From contig MEHQ01001659.1 in the NCBI GenBank assembly GCA_008828725.1, positions 1 through 64,000 on the forward strand: a stretch of DNA of 64,000 nucleotides, written 5' to 3'. The translations under genes were made by a program, and so were the position numbers. The stretch comes from Saccharina japonica (Eukaryota > Sar > Phaeophyceae > Laminariales > Laminariaceae). Each line of letters begins with the position of its first letter. Position 1 is the first letter of the stretch. Positions 10,311-20,757 of the stretch are shown in pieces. The notes below the pieces were generated by a model that was given only the letters and a program-made list of their open reading frames with translations, searched no databases and was not told where the DNA came from.

Positions 10311-12049
10311 CGAGACTCGAATTCCTTGGGTGAGCCGCTAGACCGTTGCAGGTCCTGGCGGGCGTCGGCCCACCCCAAGGTGGGGCAGGCCAGGCGATGA
10401 TACTATATTTTCGTGTATAAAAGTGCCTGTAGTCCGTCTAGAGGGCCGCGGTATGCGGCAACTATCAATACTAGCCTTGTATACCGTCAACCGGCAATAA
10501 TCCGCACAACAAGGTGAACACCATCTGTGCCAAGCATATACTCTTCACCCACCATAATATAGGGCAGCCGGCATTGTCCACCCTAAACAAGGGACCACTA
10601 CTACGGCTGCACAGCAGTACTTTGGTGTGATAGAGATAGGTGCCAACTTAGTTTTGTTCTCGATACACGTCACGCGTCAAGAAATAAACACACCATACAG
10701 TCGCCAACCGTACAAAGAAGAGTACCGGAAAATGAAGCACGAGTAATGTTCTAGGGTCCTGGCGAGCAAAGGGGTTGTCAGAACGGTTGATTACCTACTA
10801 TGCCCCGCTCGAAACTACGCATTTTCACAAAAACATTACACATTGTCGATTATGTCCTAATCAACCTTTGAGATGCTACCCCTTTTCTTCCCCCCCAGGA
10901 TATAGGACTGATCCAAAGAGCCGTGAAAATGAATCACCCCTAACTAGTGTGAACAAACGGAAAGTGAAAATTGATAGTTGGGAGTACATTGGCACAATGC
11001 GAGCATACAAATAGTGTTCGAAATTTGCAAGACTGCGGGGGGCATCTCAGTAGTACTGCCGTTTTCGTTATTGCTTGCTTTTAGTGCAGAATCTCTGTTT
11101 CGTGATACCTCTTGATGGGTGATGAATTAGGTAATGCAACCTAAATCGATCGTCTCCTATAGCCACAGGTATGGTTCACACACAATGTTCACTGATCGAG
11201 ATCCGCGAATTGTTTAGCTGTCATATTAATTTGGGTTCAAAGTCAGGGACAAATCAGATATTCTGGCACCTTTGGGTCTTCACCGATATCTCTGAACAAA
11301 CCGAGCCCGATATTAGTTTTAAAACAAATCGTGTCTAATTGTTTTCGTTTCCAATAATATGTCAGGTCGATATCTTCTTATAGTTTTGGAATCTTAACAC
11401 GCAAAAGTGGAGGCCCTAAAACATCGCAAAAAAAATAGAAGAAGCATGTGTTGACAGTCTGGAGTTTACATGCATTTTTCGTGAAGAGGAGACCAAAGTA
11501 GAAGAATGTATTGACAATCTGGAGCTCGGCAGATCGGAGAGAAAAATACCGAATAACGGGAATGGGGGTGTGTGGTTCCAGTATAAGGAGATACCTGGTA
11601 CCTGGGGGGAGCCTCGCAGCAGCATATAAACCACACGTATGTACATACATTGGGCAGACACATGCAGCAGCGTCAGTACTGTTGCAACAGCAGCAGCGGT
11701 GGTGGTGAGAAGTTCGACGGCAGGAGTATTTAGGGAAGTAAGGATACAGCACGTAGTATTCCTTCGATCGCAAAGTATTGTTACTAGTGATTCAACACGC
11801 TAATATTGTCCATACGAGTACTACGGCTACTACCAGCACTGCTACTATAACTACTACTACTATACTACTGCTGCCGTTATGAATACTGCTCCTACATGCT
11901 TTACCACTATAGCTTCCACTACCTTTATTAATACAGCAGTACCTCTCAATCGGAGGAACAGCATGCGCACCTTACTACTACGGTGTCAGTGACGCGGTTC
12001 AATGCAGACCTGGAAGAGTTGGTAGGGGAGAGGCTAACAAGGGGATCGA
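10311..12049. other. No recognisable gene; short (ACT)n tract
   Basis: The interval 5' of the LINE has a GC-rich start (10311-10400) and then mixed sequence. An impure ACT/GCT trinucleotide run lies at 11821-11875. Frames at 11378-11773 (minus) and 10775-11014 (plus) have no recognisable domain. Confidence 0.45.
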
Positions 12050-12760
12050 ACGCGTGGGAGGAGATTCTGTAGAAAGAGGGACCGATTGTTGTCAGGGAAG
12101 ACCGGGGGGCGAATGAAGATGGACAAGCAGTTCATGAAGGGAACGAACGGGACCCACGGTGGAGCGTGGTTAGTTGAATCAGGGCAGGGACTAGCCAGGT
12201 CGGGTGCAGGAAGGAGGGGGGTGGTAAGTGGAAAGGGGAGAGTCGAAGGGGACCGAGGGGGGCGGGGGGAAGGGGCTAGGTTCCAGGGAGGCACACTTGT
12301 AGACCAGGGAATAATAGAGTAATGAAGGTGTACTAAACTAGTAGAGAAGGGGGGGAAATAACATTTATGTTTATATATACTTCGATGTATATAGACCCCT
12401 GGGGGTGTCCAGGGGTTGAGTTACCGGGGAGGGGGGGTCATGCATGTCAGTAATAGGCGGTATGGGGGGAAAGTGAGTAATAACACAGTCCAGGATGAAT
12501 TTTACGGGCCAAACATATGCGGGTACAGTGGAAGGGGGAGAAGGGGAGGGTGGAGTTGAGGACAACAAGTTAATACACATACTAACAACCATAATACCCC
12601 AAAACAAACAAAAGGGGGGATGAGTCGGGGTGTACAGGGGGAAAGCTGCATTTCATGGGATTAGTGCATACAAATTGGAGGACTTGACAGGGGGACTGGC
12701 AGACTTCAGGTATAAGGGGGGATAAACGGGAGGAGGGGGGTGTGGTTAATCACATGTTGA
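12050..12760 (+). repeat. G-run-rich, purine-skewed block
   Basis: The plus strand contains dozens of runs of four to seven G separated by short spacers, and few C runs. The minus strand therefore translates to Pro-rich nonsense. Groups of four or more G-runs within 30 bases recur, which is the pattern of potential G-quadruplexes. No gene is supported. Confidence 0.6.
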
Positions 12761-12865
12761 AGTCAGTTGGAGCAGAAATGGAGAAGACAGGGGTGTTCGA
12801 CATGGGGGCAGCGCACGCGTGAGGACAGAAAAGGGTTTGGCGATGGAGGACGGGCGGTTCGGCAA

Positions 12866-13245
12866 AGACACCGCACACAGAGTGAGCTGGGAAGTGCGCG
12901 GCGGGGCCGTGCACATCAAGGAAGGATACGTGTCCGGGAACGGGCCACGGGGCGGGAGGGGGTGGCAACGGGGCCACGTGAGGGTGTGGCAACGGGGCCG
13001 CACACGGATCGAGTCGGGAGGTGCAGGAGGAACAAGGGTTCGATAACGGTGCTACGACGGGGTGCGTCAAAGGGGCCGAGTGGGGAGGCGGCAACAGGGG
13101 CGCACACAAATTGAGCTGGGAGGTGTGCGGCAGGGCCGTGCATTGGGCGGAGGGGATATGGGCGCGGCGGAACGCGGCAGGCGTGCGCCGCAACGGGGCT
13201 GCAAACAGAGCGAGCCGGGTTGTGCGGGGCGGGGCAGTGCACGAA
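12866..13245 (+). repeat. Degenerate roughly 100-130-bp tandem repeats
   Basis: Four units each contain CRCACAN followed by GAGYYGGGAGGTGYGCGG and then CAGGGCCGTGCA. They lie near 12870, 13000, 13100 and 13199. On the minus strand they read as repeated Cys/Pro segments (for example CTALPHTSQLNLCAPLLPPP). The conservation is equally visible in DNA, so a protein is not required to explain it. Confidence 0.55.
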
Positions 13246-13319
13246 GTGCTCAGTAAGAGGTGCGAACCCACGTGCATCCCTGCCGACTGCTTCAAAGTTT
13301 CATGGTCACAAACCCACGA

Positions 13320-13570
13320 CGAGAGAATGCGCCTCGAACGTCTGTCCCGTCAGCCAGGACACAGGAGTCTGCGCAGTAAGCGCTGCCCAGCCTGCTACGG
13401 GAGCCTGTGCCTTCAACACTGCTTCCCTCAGCCGGGACACAGAAACCCGGTTAATAAGCACCACTCCGCCGTTCACGAGATCCCACGCTTCGAGCCCCGC
13501 TCTCCTCCATCACGGCATTCGTCATGCAATGGGAGCCTGCGCCTCGAGCGCCGCCCGCCTCGAGCGCCGC
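13320..13570 (+). repeat. Degenerate roughly 45-bp repeats
   Basis: Units of the form GAGNCTGCGCCTYGAACNCTGYC followed by CAGCCNGGACACAG recur about four times. One plus frame then reads as GVCAVSAAQPATGACAFNTA-like repeats and another as SRQPGHRSL-like repeats. The repeats probably arose by local duplication. A coding role is possible but unsupported. Confidence 0.45.
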
Positions 13571-13714
13571 CCCCCTCAGCCTTGGCCCTCAGCCTTGGCA
13601 AAAACATCCGGCTCGACAAGAGCCGCTCACCCGAGCCACACGCCACGCAGCACCAAGAGTGCTCCCCCTGCTCGTCTCTCAGGTCCGAGAATGTTCCTCT
13701 ACCCTGTAGCGTAT

Positions 13715-13770
13715 TATGGGAGACCCCCCTGAAATGGGAGACCCCCCCCCAATGGGAGACCCCCCTAATC
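13715..13770 (+). repeat. 18-19-bp tandem repeat ATGGGAGACCCCCC
   Basis: Three consecutive units of ATGGGAGACC plus a C run of varying length, separated by TGAA or A. The variable C-run length is typical of slippage. Confidence 0.85.
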
Positions 13771-14743
13771 ACCACCTCCTAAAAGGACAAGCCACACCCA
13801 CCATATCGATCGGTACACATACCTGCGCTTCAGCGTTGAAAGCGATACTCTGTATCTACCCCACCTCCCGGCCATGCGGTTGCGGTCGGTTTGGGGTGCG
13901 GGGAGGCCAACAACGAAATCCCGAGATCTCGGTCGAAACTCGACGCGGCGTTTCCTTGGAATAAAGGAGACCGCTTTACCCTTTATTTTATCAAGGAGGA
14001 GCTGCTTATAATTACATTCTATCTTTTTGCTCTTCCTCGGCAGATCTACAGAGGCAAAGCCCCTTCGGGTGGGCATTTCTTCACCCTCCCGAGTCCCACC
14101 TTTGAAGTCGTCTTCTAGGTCTGCAGGCCCCCATTCGACTTCGTGCACCCTACCCCGCCTGTGCAATGCTCCTCGGTTGCAGTGGAGAAGCAAACACCTG
14201 ACACAGCCCGAAGAGCCCACGGCCTCCGGTCGAAGCAACCGGACGGCATACCCGTCATATCCAGAGTAATCAAACACAACTCTCGTCAAGCAGAACGGGC
14301 TAAGCGCCCCGTGCATGCCTTGGCTCCGAAGACAGCTCATCGGGTGCAGTAACAGAACACTCTGGTCATTTTTCACGTACGAGCAATGGTGTCACCGAAG
14401 CAGTATACGTGGGATCAGACTCGTGTCGTACACCTGGGGCCCAGTGTTCTCAAAAAGGTAGACTGTCGCCCCTCATTACCACTACAGCAAGCACCGGCAG
14501 CTCGACACCGTCGGCCTTTGACCCTACTCTCGAGTATTCAACGAGACAGGCGGTACTATTCGGGCAACCCCCTCCTAGATTGAGCGGTGGTCGCCCTCGT
14601 CATTTGTCGTTGACGATGTTTCATATTCCTGCGAGGAGCAGTATATGATGGCATAAAAAGCTCGCCGTTTTCATGACCAAGACACAGCGGAGAGAATTGT
14701 GTCCTCGCCAGACCCATGAGAGCACATACGCACCGGTCGAGGG

Positions 14744-15085
14744 GTGCGTAACTTCGACTGCGCGACCTGGGACCTCGTGCGGGAAGACGCCGTCCTTGCA
14801 GGCACATCTGCCAAGTTCAAACCGAACCCTGCTATTACCCCGCATATTTGGAGCACTGACTCGAAGCGTTTTGCTGAATGCAGCCCTTTTGACACTGTGT
14901 GGGACATCGGTCTCCAGGCGGACAACGTTGATGTCCAAGACCCCGCCGGGGCAAGGGAACAAATTTGCTCGGGAAAGCTCTTTCCGCCGTTCACGACACA
15001 ATTCGCGCAAGCGAGGCAGGGTTGGCAAACCCCGCAGCCGGACGGAATTCAAGAGGTCTTCCAGCGCAGCCGCGCCCGTTGACGA
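14744..15085 (+). pseudogene. gypsy-1 region upstream of protease (gag or gag-pol linker?)
   Basis: A 112-codon open stretch in the same orientation as the downstream pol, containing FDTVWDIGLQADNVDVQDP. It lies directly before the protease remnant, where gag or a gag-pol linker belongs. No zinc knuckle or capsid motif is visible, so the assignment rests on position and orientation only. Confidence 0.35.
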
Positions 15086-15246
15086 TGGTCCGCGCTCGCC
15101 CAGGTCCCACCCCGTGATTTTGACCTATTGCTCTGACGCGCCAGCTGATCACAGTATTGAGGTATTGGCCGTCTCACCTGGTGTTGACCCCTCCTTCGCG
15201 GTATCAGAACAAGACCCCTGCCTCGTCGGGGTCACAAATACCCTAG

Positions 15247-15535
15247 ATGACCATGGTATATTCAAACATAATCGCGATTCACCGTGGAGCAGGCGCTCTT
15301 GCTCCTTTTGGTTGCGTCGCCCTTCTCGACACTCACCTTTATCAGGCGCGATGTACTAGATCGCATGCTTTCCGTCGGGGCGGCGTCGGCGGTATACGAG
15401 CAGAAAGGAGACTCGCCATCGTGGGGAAGGTTTGACGAATTGGCCCTTCTCCAAACTACGACAAGAATACGTCTAAGCGTCAAATTCTTCCAAGCAGATG
15501 AGGCGTGCTACGATAGAGGTAGCACGTTTTGGTGA
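15247..15535 (+). pseudogene. gypsy-1 aspartic protease remnant
   Basis: FGCVALLDT appears in one frame (about 15305-15332). The sequence then continues TFIRRDVLDRMLSVGAAS in another frame (about 15335-15390). Retropepsins carry a D-T/S-G catalytic triad followed by a short loop. Here the frame breaks immediately after Asp-Thr, so the Gly and the loop are lost. The homodimeric enzyme that would cleave gag-pol is therefore not encoded. Identification depends on the LLDT start and on the position between the gag-like stretch and RT. Confidence 0.55.
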
Positions 15536-15919
15536 AAACTTTTTCCGAATGATCAGGCTCCTTCACCCAACTCGTCTGACTTTCATCCTTGTGTAGTAAC
15601 ATTTTTCATACTAGACTCAGGCCATGGTAGCACTTTTATATTCCTCTAAAACCTATTTTGCGGCGACGTATGGACCTCCTCAAGTTAGGAGCTCAGACAA
15701 ATCAGGGTGCACCTCTATCGTAGCATGCGTCAGATGCGCCTACGTGCTCCCTCGCAGTTTGAGCCTGGGTGGTCTTCCCCTCGGTGATGCAGCACGCGGT
15801 GCCGCTGGGCCGCGACAGCTAGATGCGTTTCAATGTCCGATCCCAACGCTCCTTGCCACCTCAGGACTCAGATCACCGAGTCATCGAAATAAAAGAGAAG
15901 TCAATATGAAAATTAGGCG

Positions 15920-16392
15920 AGCTCGATCTACAGTAGTTCACCACGCCCCGACAGGCGTACCGGCATACGCCGTCGACCCCGTTTCTTCAGGTGGACGTTT
16001 TTATCTCCGCTACGAAGGCTACGTGGGCGTCACCCTGTCAGATGAATAACAGCTACGTGCAGTGAACTTGGTACAAAGCAATGTCTCGCCGGCACCCACA
16101 GGGCACTATCTGGTCTATATGGTGCCCTAGCCCGAATATTCCTCAGTTGAGGAGTACTTCGTCGCCTCCGGACGGCAGACCCCCTCCCCTCGTTGGAGTT
16201 GCAGATCTCGAGCCTAGCGATATACTCGGAGTCGCTTACGCCCCGCTTATAAGCGTCTTGTTGGCCACTCTGTAGCACGACCACCGAGCCGCCGAGAACT
16301 CCTCCGCGTTACCTGACGTGTCTCAAGTCTCTGCGGTAACGGCGTCACCCCTCGCAAGGGTAACAAGCCCGGCGTTACCCTCGCCGGCCGTA
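15920..16392 (+). pseudogene. gypsy-1 protease-RT spacer
   Basis: Fragments HHAPTGVPAYAVDPVSSG, RFYLRYEGYVGVTLSDE and then GHYLVYMVP and DLEPSDILGVAYAPL lie in three frames before the RT. They read like one decayed polypeptide linking protease and RT. No catalytic motif is expected in this spacer, and none is seen. Confidence 0.4.
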
Positions 16393-16393
16393 C

Positions 16394-17418
16394 TTGATCT
16401 CTTATCACAAGATCAGGGCTCTTCGTTCCTGCGCGTCTTGGCGCGCCTCCCTCACTAATTTGCGAGTAGTGGCCTTCGATCTCCACAGCCCAGACTGGAC
16501 CCTGGCAGCCATCGACCAGCTGGGGGGGGGGGATTTCGATTTTCCTGACGTTTCTCCAAACCGAAGACAGATTTTGCTTTGTGCTCCATGTTTCATTTCG
16601 TGATTTCGGTCTCGGCAGGTGTGGCTCCTGTCACGTCCCGACCGAACACATAAATCCCATCATGGCTGCGGACGTGGAACACACTCTGAACGAGTACCTT
16701 ACGGCAGGGCTGATGTGGGACTGTTCTTCATTTTTTTCGAGCACGCTGGTGGTTATCCCGAAGAAGTCTGGTGGCGTTCCGATCACTGCCAACTACAATA
16801 AGCTCAATCAGATCAGATGCTTCAGACGGATGCCCATTTCCCACGGGGATCAAGTATTGGATTATTTGGGCCAAGGCCGGGTGTTTGCCATGGTTGATTT
16901 GATTTCTTCGTTCCACCAAATTGTCGCATACAACACCGTATGAGTGGCTCGTCAAGCCCCGAGGCTACAGTGTTTCGCCCGGCTGGTCCGTCAAAGTGAT
17001 CAACGAAGTTGTCGAGGGCTTGGAGCAGGTGGCGGTGCATCTCGACGACATGGTCGTCTTGGACTCCGATCCAGTGCCCCACGTCAAGACGATACCTGCT
17101 CTCGTCGAGCGGCTGCGCAAGCGTAACTGCAAGTTATCCCCCTCGAAGGCCCGCCTGGGCCCTACGGATGCCGATTTGTTTAGTCATTGCATCTCGCATG
17201 CGGGCGAGCGTCTGAACGCCCACAAGGGCGTCAGCTTGGCAAAAATGCCCATGCCCCGGAACATTGAGTACGTTCGCGCCCTGATGGGCGGCAGTGGGTA
17301 CTATCGTAAATGCGTGCGTGGTGTGTTAAAACGAACACGTCCTGTCACCACCAGTCTTCGGGGTCAAGTTCGCCTTCACGCCATCGATAGCGATCATCGT
17401 GCGCGAGATTTGAACTGA
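16394..17418 (+). pseudogene. gypsy-1 reverse transcriptase
   Basis: Ty3/gypsy RT blocks appear in order. SPDWTLAAIDQLGGGDFDFP (about 16490-16550) precedes the palm. TLVVIPKKSGGVPITANYNKLNQ follows in two pieces, then the block A segment RVFAMVDLISSFHQI with its Asp. After a frame change come EWLVKPRGYSVSPGWSVKVIN and block C VHLDDMVVL, in which both catalytic Asp residues remain (YxDD has become HLDD). The thumb/connection segment KLSPSKARLGPTDADLFSH and RALMGGSGYYRKCVRGV closes the domain. Frameshifts lie near 16590 and 16930. The segment between blocks A and B is short, which points to a deletion of roughly 15-20 codons. Confidence 0.85.
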
Positions 17419-17720
17419 ACTCGCCATCCCTCCCACCGTGGCTGTCCCCGAGTGGTAGACTGTAGCCGACGGCTCCCGCTCCTTGCATGTGTAGTGTGAC
17501 GCCAGGCCATCAAGCGACGACGAGACTACCTTTGTGGAACGAAGTTCTTCACAGGTTCGGATCACACACTGCTCCAGAGCATCGGCAAATTAGGTGACCA
17601 TAACCCGCGCGTCCAGCGGTGGCTTGCGTTTAACACCGCGTTCGACTCCATTCTCAAGTATCGCAAAAGCAGCGCCAACGGAAATGCTGACGTTCTGTCC
17701 CGCTTGGCTTGCAGAGCCAG
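17419..17720 (+). pseudogene. gypsy-1 RNase H remnant
   Basis: The N-terminal part survives only as a trace near 17450-17500 (TVADGSR, then a stop, then CDA). The C-terminal part is clear at 17550-17715: GSDHTLLQSIGKLGDHNPRV, QRWLAFNTAFDS and SANGNADVLSRLA. The last is the characteristic end of Ty3/gypsy RNase H. Several stops make the copy inactive. The domain would normally degrade the RNA strand of the RNA-DNA hybrid. Confidence 0.75.
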
Positions 17721-18950
17721 CCACAGACCACGAAAGCAGTGGATCGTGCAGCCTCACTCTTGCCAATGACGGTCCTATCATCTCCATCGGAACCTGCGGA
17801 CTCGTCACCCGTTCTTCACCAACCCCTGGCGTCGACTTGGGCGGGCTGGTGCCCGGGATCAATAGTTGGGTTTTGGGCAGGCTACCCTCAACCTCTTCGG
17901 AGTTTCGTGAGTTCCCGCACACTGGCCACGTTTGGGTATTGGAGACCGTTTTGCTCTCACGGGTTGATTTGTCGCTGTTTCATCTGTTCCCGTCACTACC
18001 GTCGAACGCTGTCCTGACCGCGAGGAATGGTCACCTGCTGCCGACATCGTTTTCGCTTCGGTTTTAGCCGTACCCTTAGAGGGTGGCACGGGCTCTGCAG
18101 AAGCCCTCGCTGCGGCGACCACTATCGACCCGCATGCTCCCCCCACGACGAGTACTTCACAGGCAGCAGATGCCGCCCACATCACAGACTCGGCCGTGTT
18201 CACCCCTCCACCGTGCGACAAACGGAGGCGTTTGACAATTTTGCCACCCTCGGGCCGCATTTCCACCCGGACGGGTCGAAGAAACCTCGCTGCCATTGGC
18301 GCTGCACCGCCTACTGTTTACAATGGTTTTGGGCCCGTCGGAGCCCCTTGACCATATTCCCGGCGAGCTACCTCCCCGTCGAGACCCTCGGCCGCGAACT
18401 CGTTCGGCGGTCGTTTTGCTCCCTTCTACGGCCGCCTCGCATTTTCCGATGGTACCCATTTCGTTTGACCGCGACCGCGTCTAGGCTGCCCCTAAGCCTA
18501 TCTTAAGACTTGCGATGCACGCTGGTATACCGTCCATAACCGAGACCGACTTCGATACCCTCGGTGCAGCTGCCGAACTACATTCTGGTTATTCCGCAGC
18601 GCGCTACTAGCACGCCGACTGGGCGCGGGAGTAGCAGGCTGAGCCCGCGTGCAACGACGCCACACGCTACGTAATTCTCGGCCGACCAGAGGCTAGGCTA
18701 GCCGACATTCCGTCGGGTTTTTCCTCACACTAACGCCGTGCCTTTTCGGAGGTTCAGCATATGTCTGGCGAAGGAAAACTCAAACCACCGAAGAGGGACT
18801 CGTCCTACTGGTCCGACGGCCGTCACCACCCTTAGCGCCTGATTCAACGCACTCGTTGGGCCGAGCGGTCTGTTTGTTGACTAACGAGCCCTTCACGTGC
18901 CACTGCTCGTGCGCCCTTAGTTCATGCAGGCTGGCAATTCCACAGACCCC
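17721..18950 (+). other. gypsy-1 RNase H to integrase interval, unrecognisable
   Basis: About 1.2 kb in which plus-strand frames such as 17594-18067 and 18027-18506 are open but show no domain. This exceeds the usual RNase H-integrase linker, so it may contain inserted or scrambled element sequence. Near 18950-19010 the phrase MLERFYWWIVMNFCTR resembles the approach to an integrase zinc finger. Confidence 0.4.
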
Positions 18951-18959
18951 TGACACCTG

Positions 18960-19905
18960 GGGATCACGCGCACTCTGCGTATGCTCGAGCGTTTCTACTG
19001 GTGGATCGTTATGAACTTCTGCACCAGGTCGCGGGTAGGCCATTGCTTGAAGGGCCAAGCGTGATAAATCTCGCTGATGACAGGTCGGTGGCCCGATACA
19101 CCGATGTTCCTGTCGCAAGGGCCTAGAATCACTGCAGCGTCGATTACATCGGCTATCTTCCGACCACGCCGCGAGGCAACACTTACATATTGGTCTTCAC
19201 TGACCACTTCAGTCGCCACGCCGACATCTTCGCTGTCACCGCGGCTGAATTCACCGCTTAGGCCACGGCTAACATCCTTATCAACAAGGACCTTCCCATC
19301 TGGTGATGCCCCTCAGCATTCTTTCGGACAACGGCCTTCTGGTTTGCTCCAAGTTTTCGCACGTCATCTAGCTGCTTCTGGGCGTTCGGCAAATTGCCAT
19401 GAGCTCCTAAAACCCTAACGGCAATAGCGGGGTGGACCTTGTAAATCCCACTATGGTCCAAATGTTGGCGATGGTTGTCAATGAGCACCAGAACAGTTGG
19501 GATGAACAGCTCCCCTATTTTTAATTGGCGTACATCAATCCCACCAGCGCCGCTTCGCGGTTGGCTCCCAACGAGGTCCACATGGGTCGGCGTCCTCGCC
19601 TTCCTCTCACAAGTGTCGAGCGCGCTGAGGGCGCTATTTCGGCCCGCGACCACCTAACGTACTGCGACGTGGCGACAGACCGCCAGGAGCCCGCACATGG
19701 TTTCGTTCGCGAACACCACGCCCTTAACAGTCGCTCGACTCAGCCGGCGCAACTCTACTCTCTCCGACGCCTTGCGTCCGGTCCCTCAAGTCATCGTCGA
19801 ATGCTGGGCTTGGGTGTACAATACGGTAGCAACCATTCGTCAAAATGTTAAAACTACCTCGTACGCCAAGATCCTTGAGGCCAAGCTGTCACTGAACTGA
19901 ACGGA
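18960..19905 (+). pseudogene. gypsy-1 integrase
   Basis: The rve-type core is visible with its metal-binding residues. VDYIGYLPTTPRGNTYILVF carries the first Asp (about 19140), and LSILSDNGLLVCSKF the second (about 19320). NGNSGVDLVN (about 19415) has Asp where the catalytic Glu is expected. HADIFAVTAAEF then a stop, HVI then a stop, and LPYF then a stop interrupt the frame. NEVHMGRRPRLPLT and VREHHAL follow. WAWVYNTVATIRQNV leads into KLSLN, the SH3-like DNA-binding end. The protein would insert element cDNA into the genome; this copy cannot. Confidence 0.8.
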
Positions 19906-20129
19906 CCAAGTCCTTGCAGTTGGCCTCTGCTCCTCCGCGGACATTCCGGACAGATCCCTTGTCGGTGGTAGGTTGGTGCAGTTGAATCTTCCTCCTGGCA
20001 TGCCAGGCGCGTGTCGGTGCAGCGATGCGAGCCTTCCGCCAAGTCACATGAGCACGGCGATATGTCGAAGTATTTTCCAGCGGGGTTGACGCAGTACGTA
20101 CTCAACAACGTTTTGAAACAATCCTCCTC

Positions 20130-20757
20130 TTACCACGTCACCGGGGACAACGTTTCTACTCCTCTATCATGACACGTACTGGAGACAATTACTGGACACC
20201 AGCCAGGTCGGGGCAAAGGGGGTGTCATCGCGGTGATGTACGAGACGCACTGGACGATTCTATGGCGCCCGGCCTGAACACTGAATCTCCAGCTCTCTCA
20301 CCGGGACAGTTTGGGCTACTGAGTCGGCATCCCTAACCAGCACCGCCGAGTTACCCGCCTGTACTGTCGAATTGGAATTAGCGCTGCCCAACGGGGGAGT
20401 TTTCGGAGTAACGGCGAACGTTTCTTGGCCTCCGGCTATGGCTGTGTACAACACACCGAATGCCTTCGCCGATACAGCATCAACGTCCTTCCCAATGGGG
20501 CCCGCCTCTGGTACAAGGGCGACGATGGTCTGTGGTAGCTTGGGGAAACCAGCACGACTACAACGATGGACGGAGTACATTTTGTTCGATGTCTGGATTA
20601 CCCGGGACCGACGCTCCCTCTTTCTCCGCCGCGCTACACGACTGCAAAAGGAGCTGTAGCTGGTTCTTGGTGCGGACAAGTACACTTCAATAGCACGTGT
20701 ACACGCGGGGTCCAGCCTAATGTAGATGAACAAAGCGAGTCAACCGTGGATCACTGA
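20130..20757 (+). pseudogene. gypsy-1 chromodomain-like C-terminus
   Basis: TITGHQPGRGKGGVIAVMY followed by ETHWTILWRPA and a stop (about 20185-20285) has the spacing of a chromodomain tail: beta strand, aromatic THW, then the WEP-like turn. A further open stretch follows (NGARLWYKGDDGLWWL, then VHFVRCLDYPGPTLPLSPP) and ends at TGA near 20755. Chromodomains in chromoviruses bias integration toward marked chromatin. The assignment is by position after integrase plus weak motif match. Confidence 0.5.

Larger units (their letters stand above)
14700..20757 (+). mobile_element. gypsy-1: decayed Ty3/gypsy retrotransposon with chromodomain-like end
   Basis: Plus-strand order is protease, RT, RNase H, integrase, chromodomain-like C-terminus, the standard Ty3/gypsy order. 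All domains are broken by stops and frameshifts and no frame exceeds about 230 codons. Flanking LTRs could not be identified, so the outer limits are approximate. The integrase downstream motif NEVHMGRRPRLPLT is close to that of gypsy-3 (NEVHIGRYPRLPMT). The two probably belong to one lineage, distinct from gypsy-2. Confidence 0.85.

Noticed and set aside
10500-11000. Possible host gene frames near 10775-11014
   Set aside because: Only 79 codons, no domain, no neighbours, AT-leaning composition.
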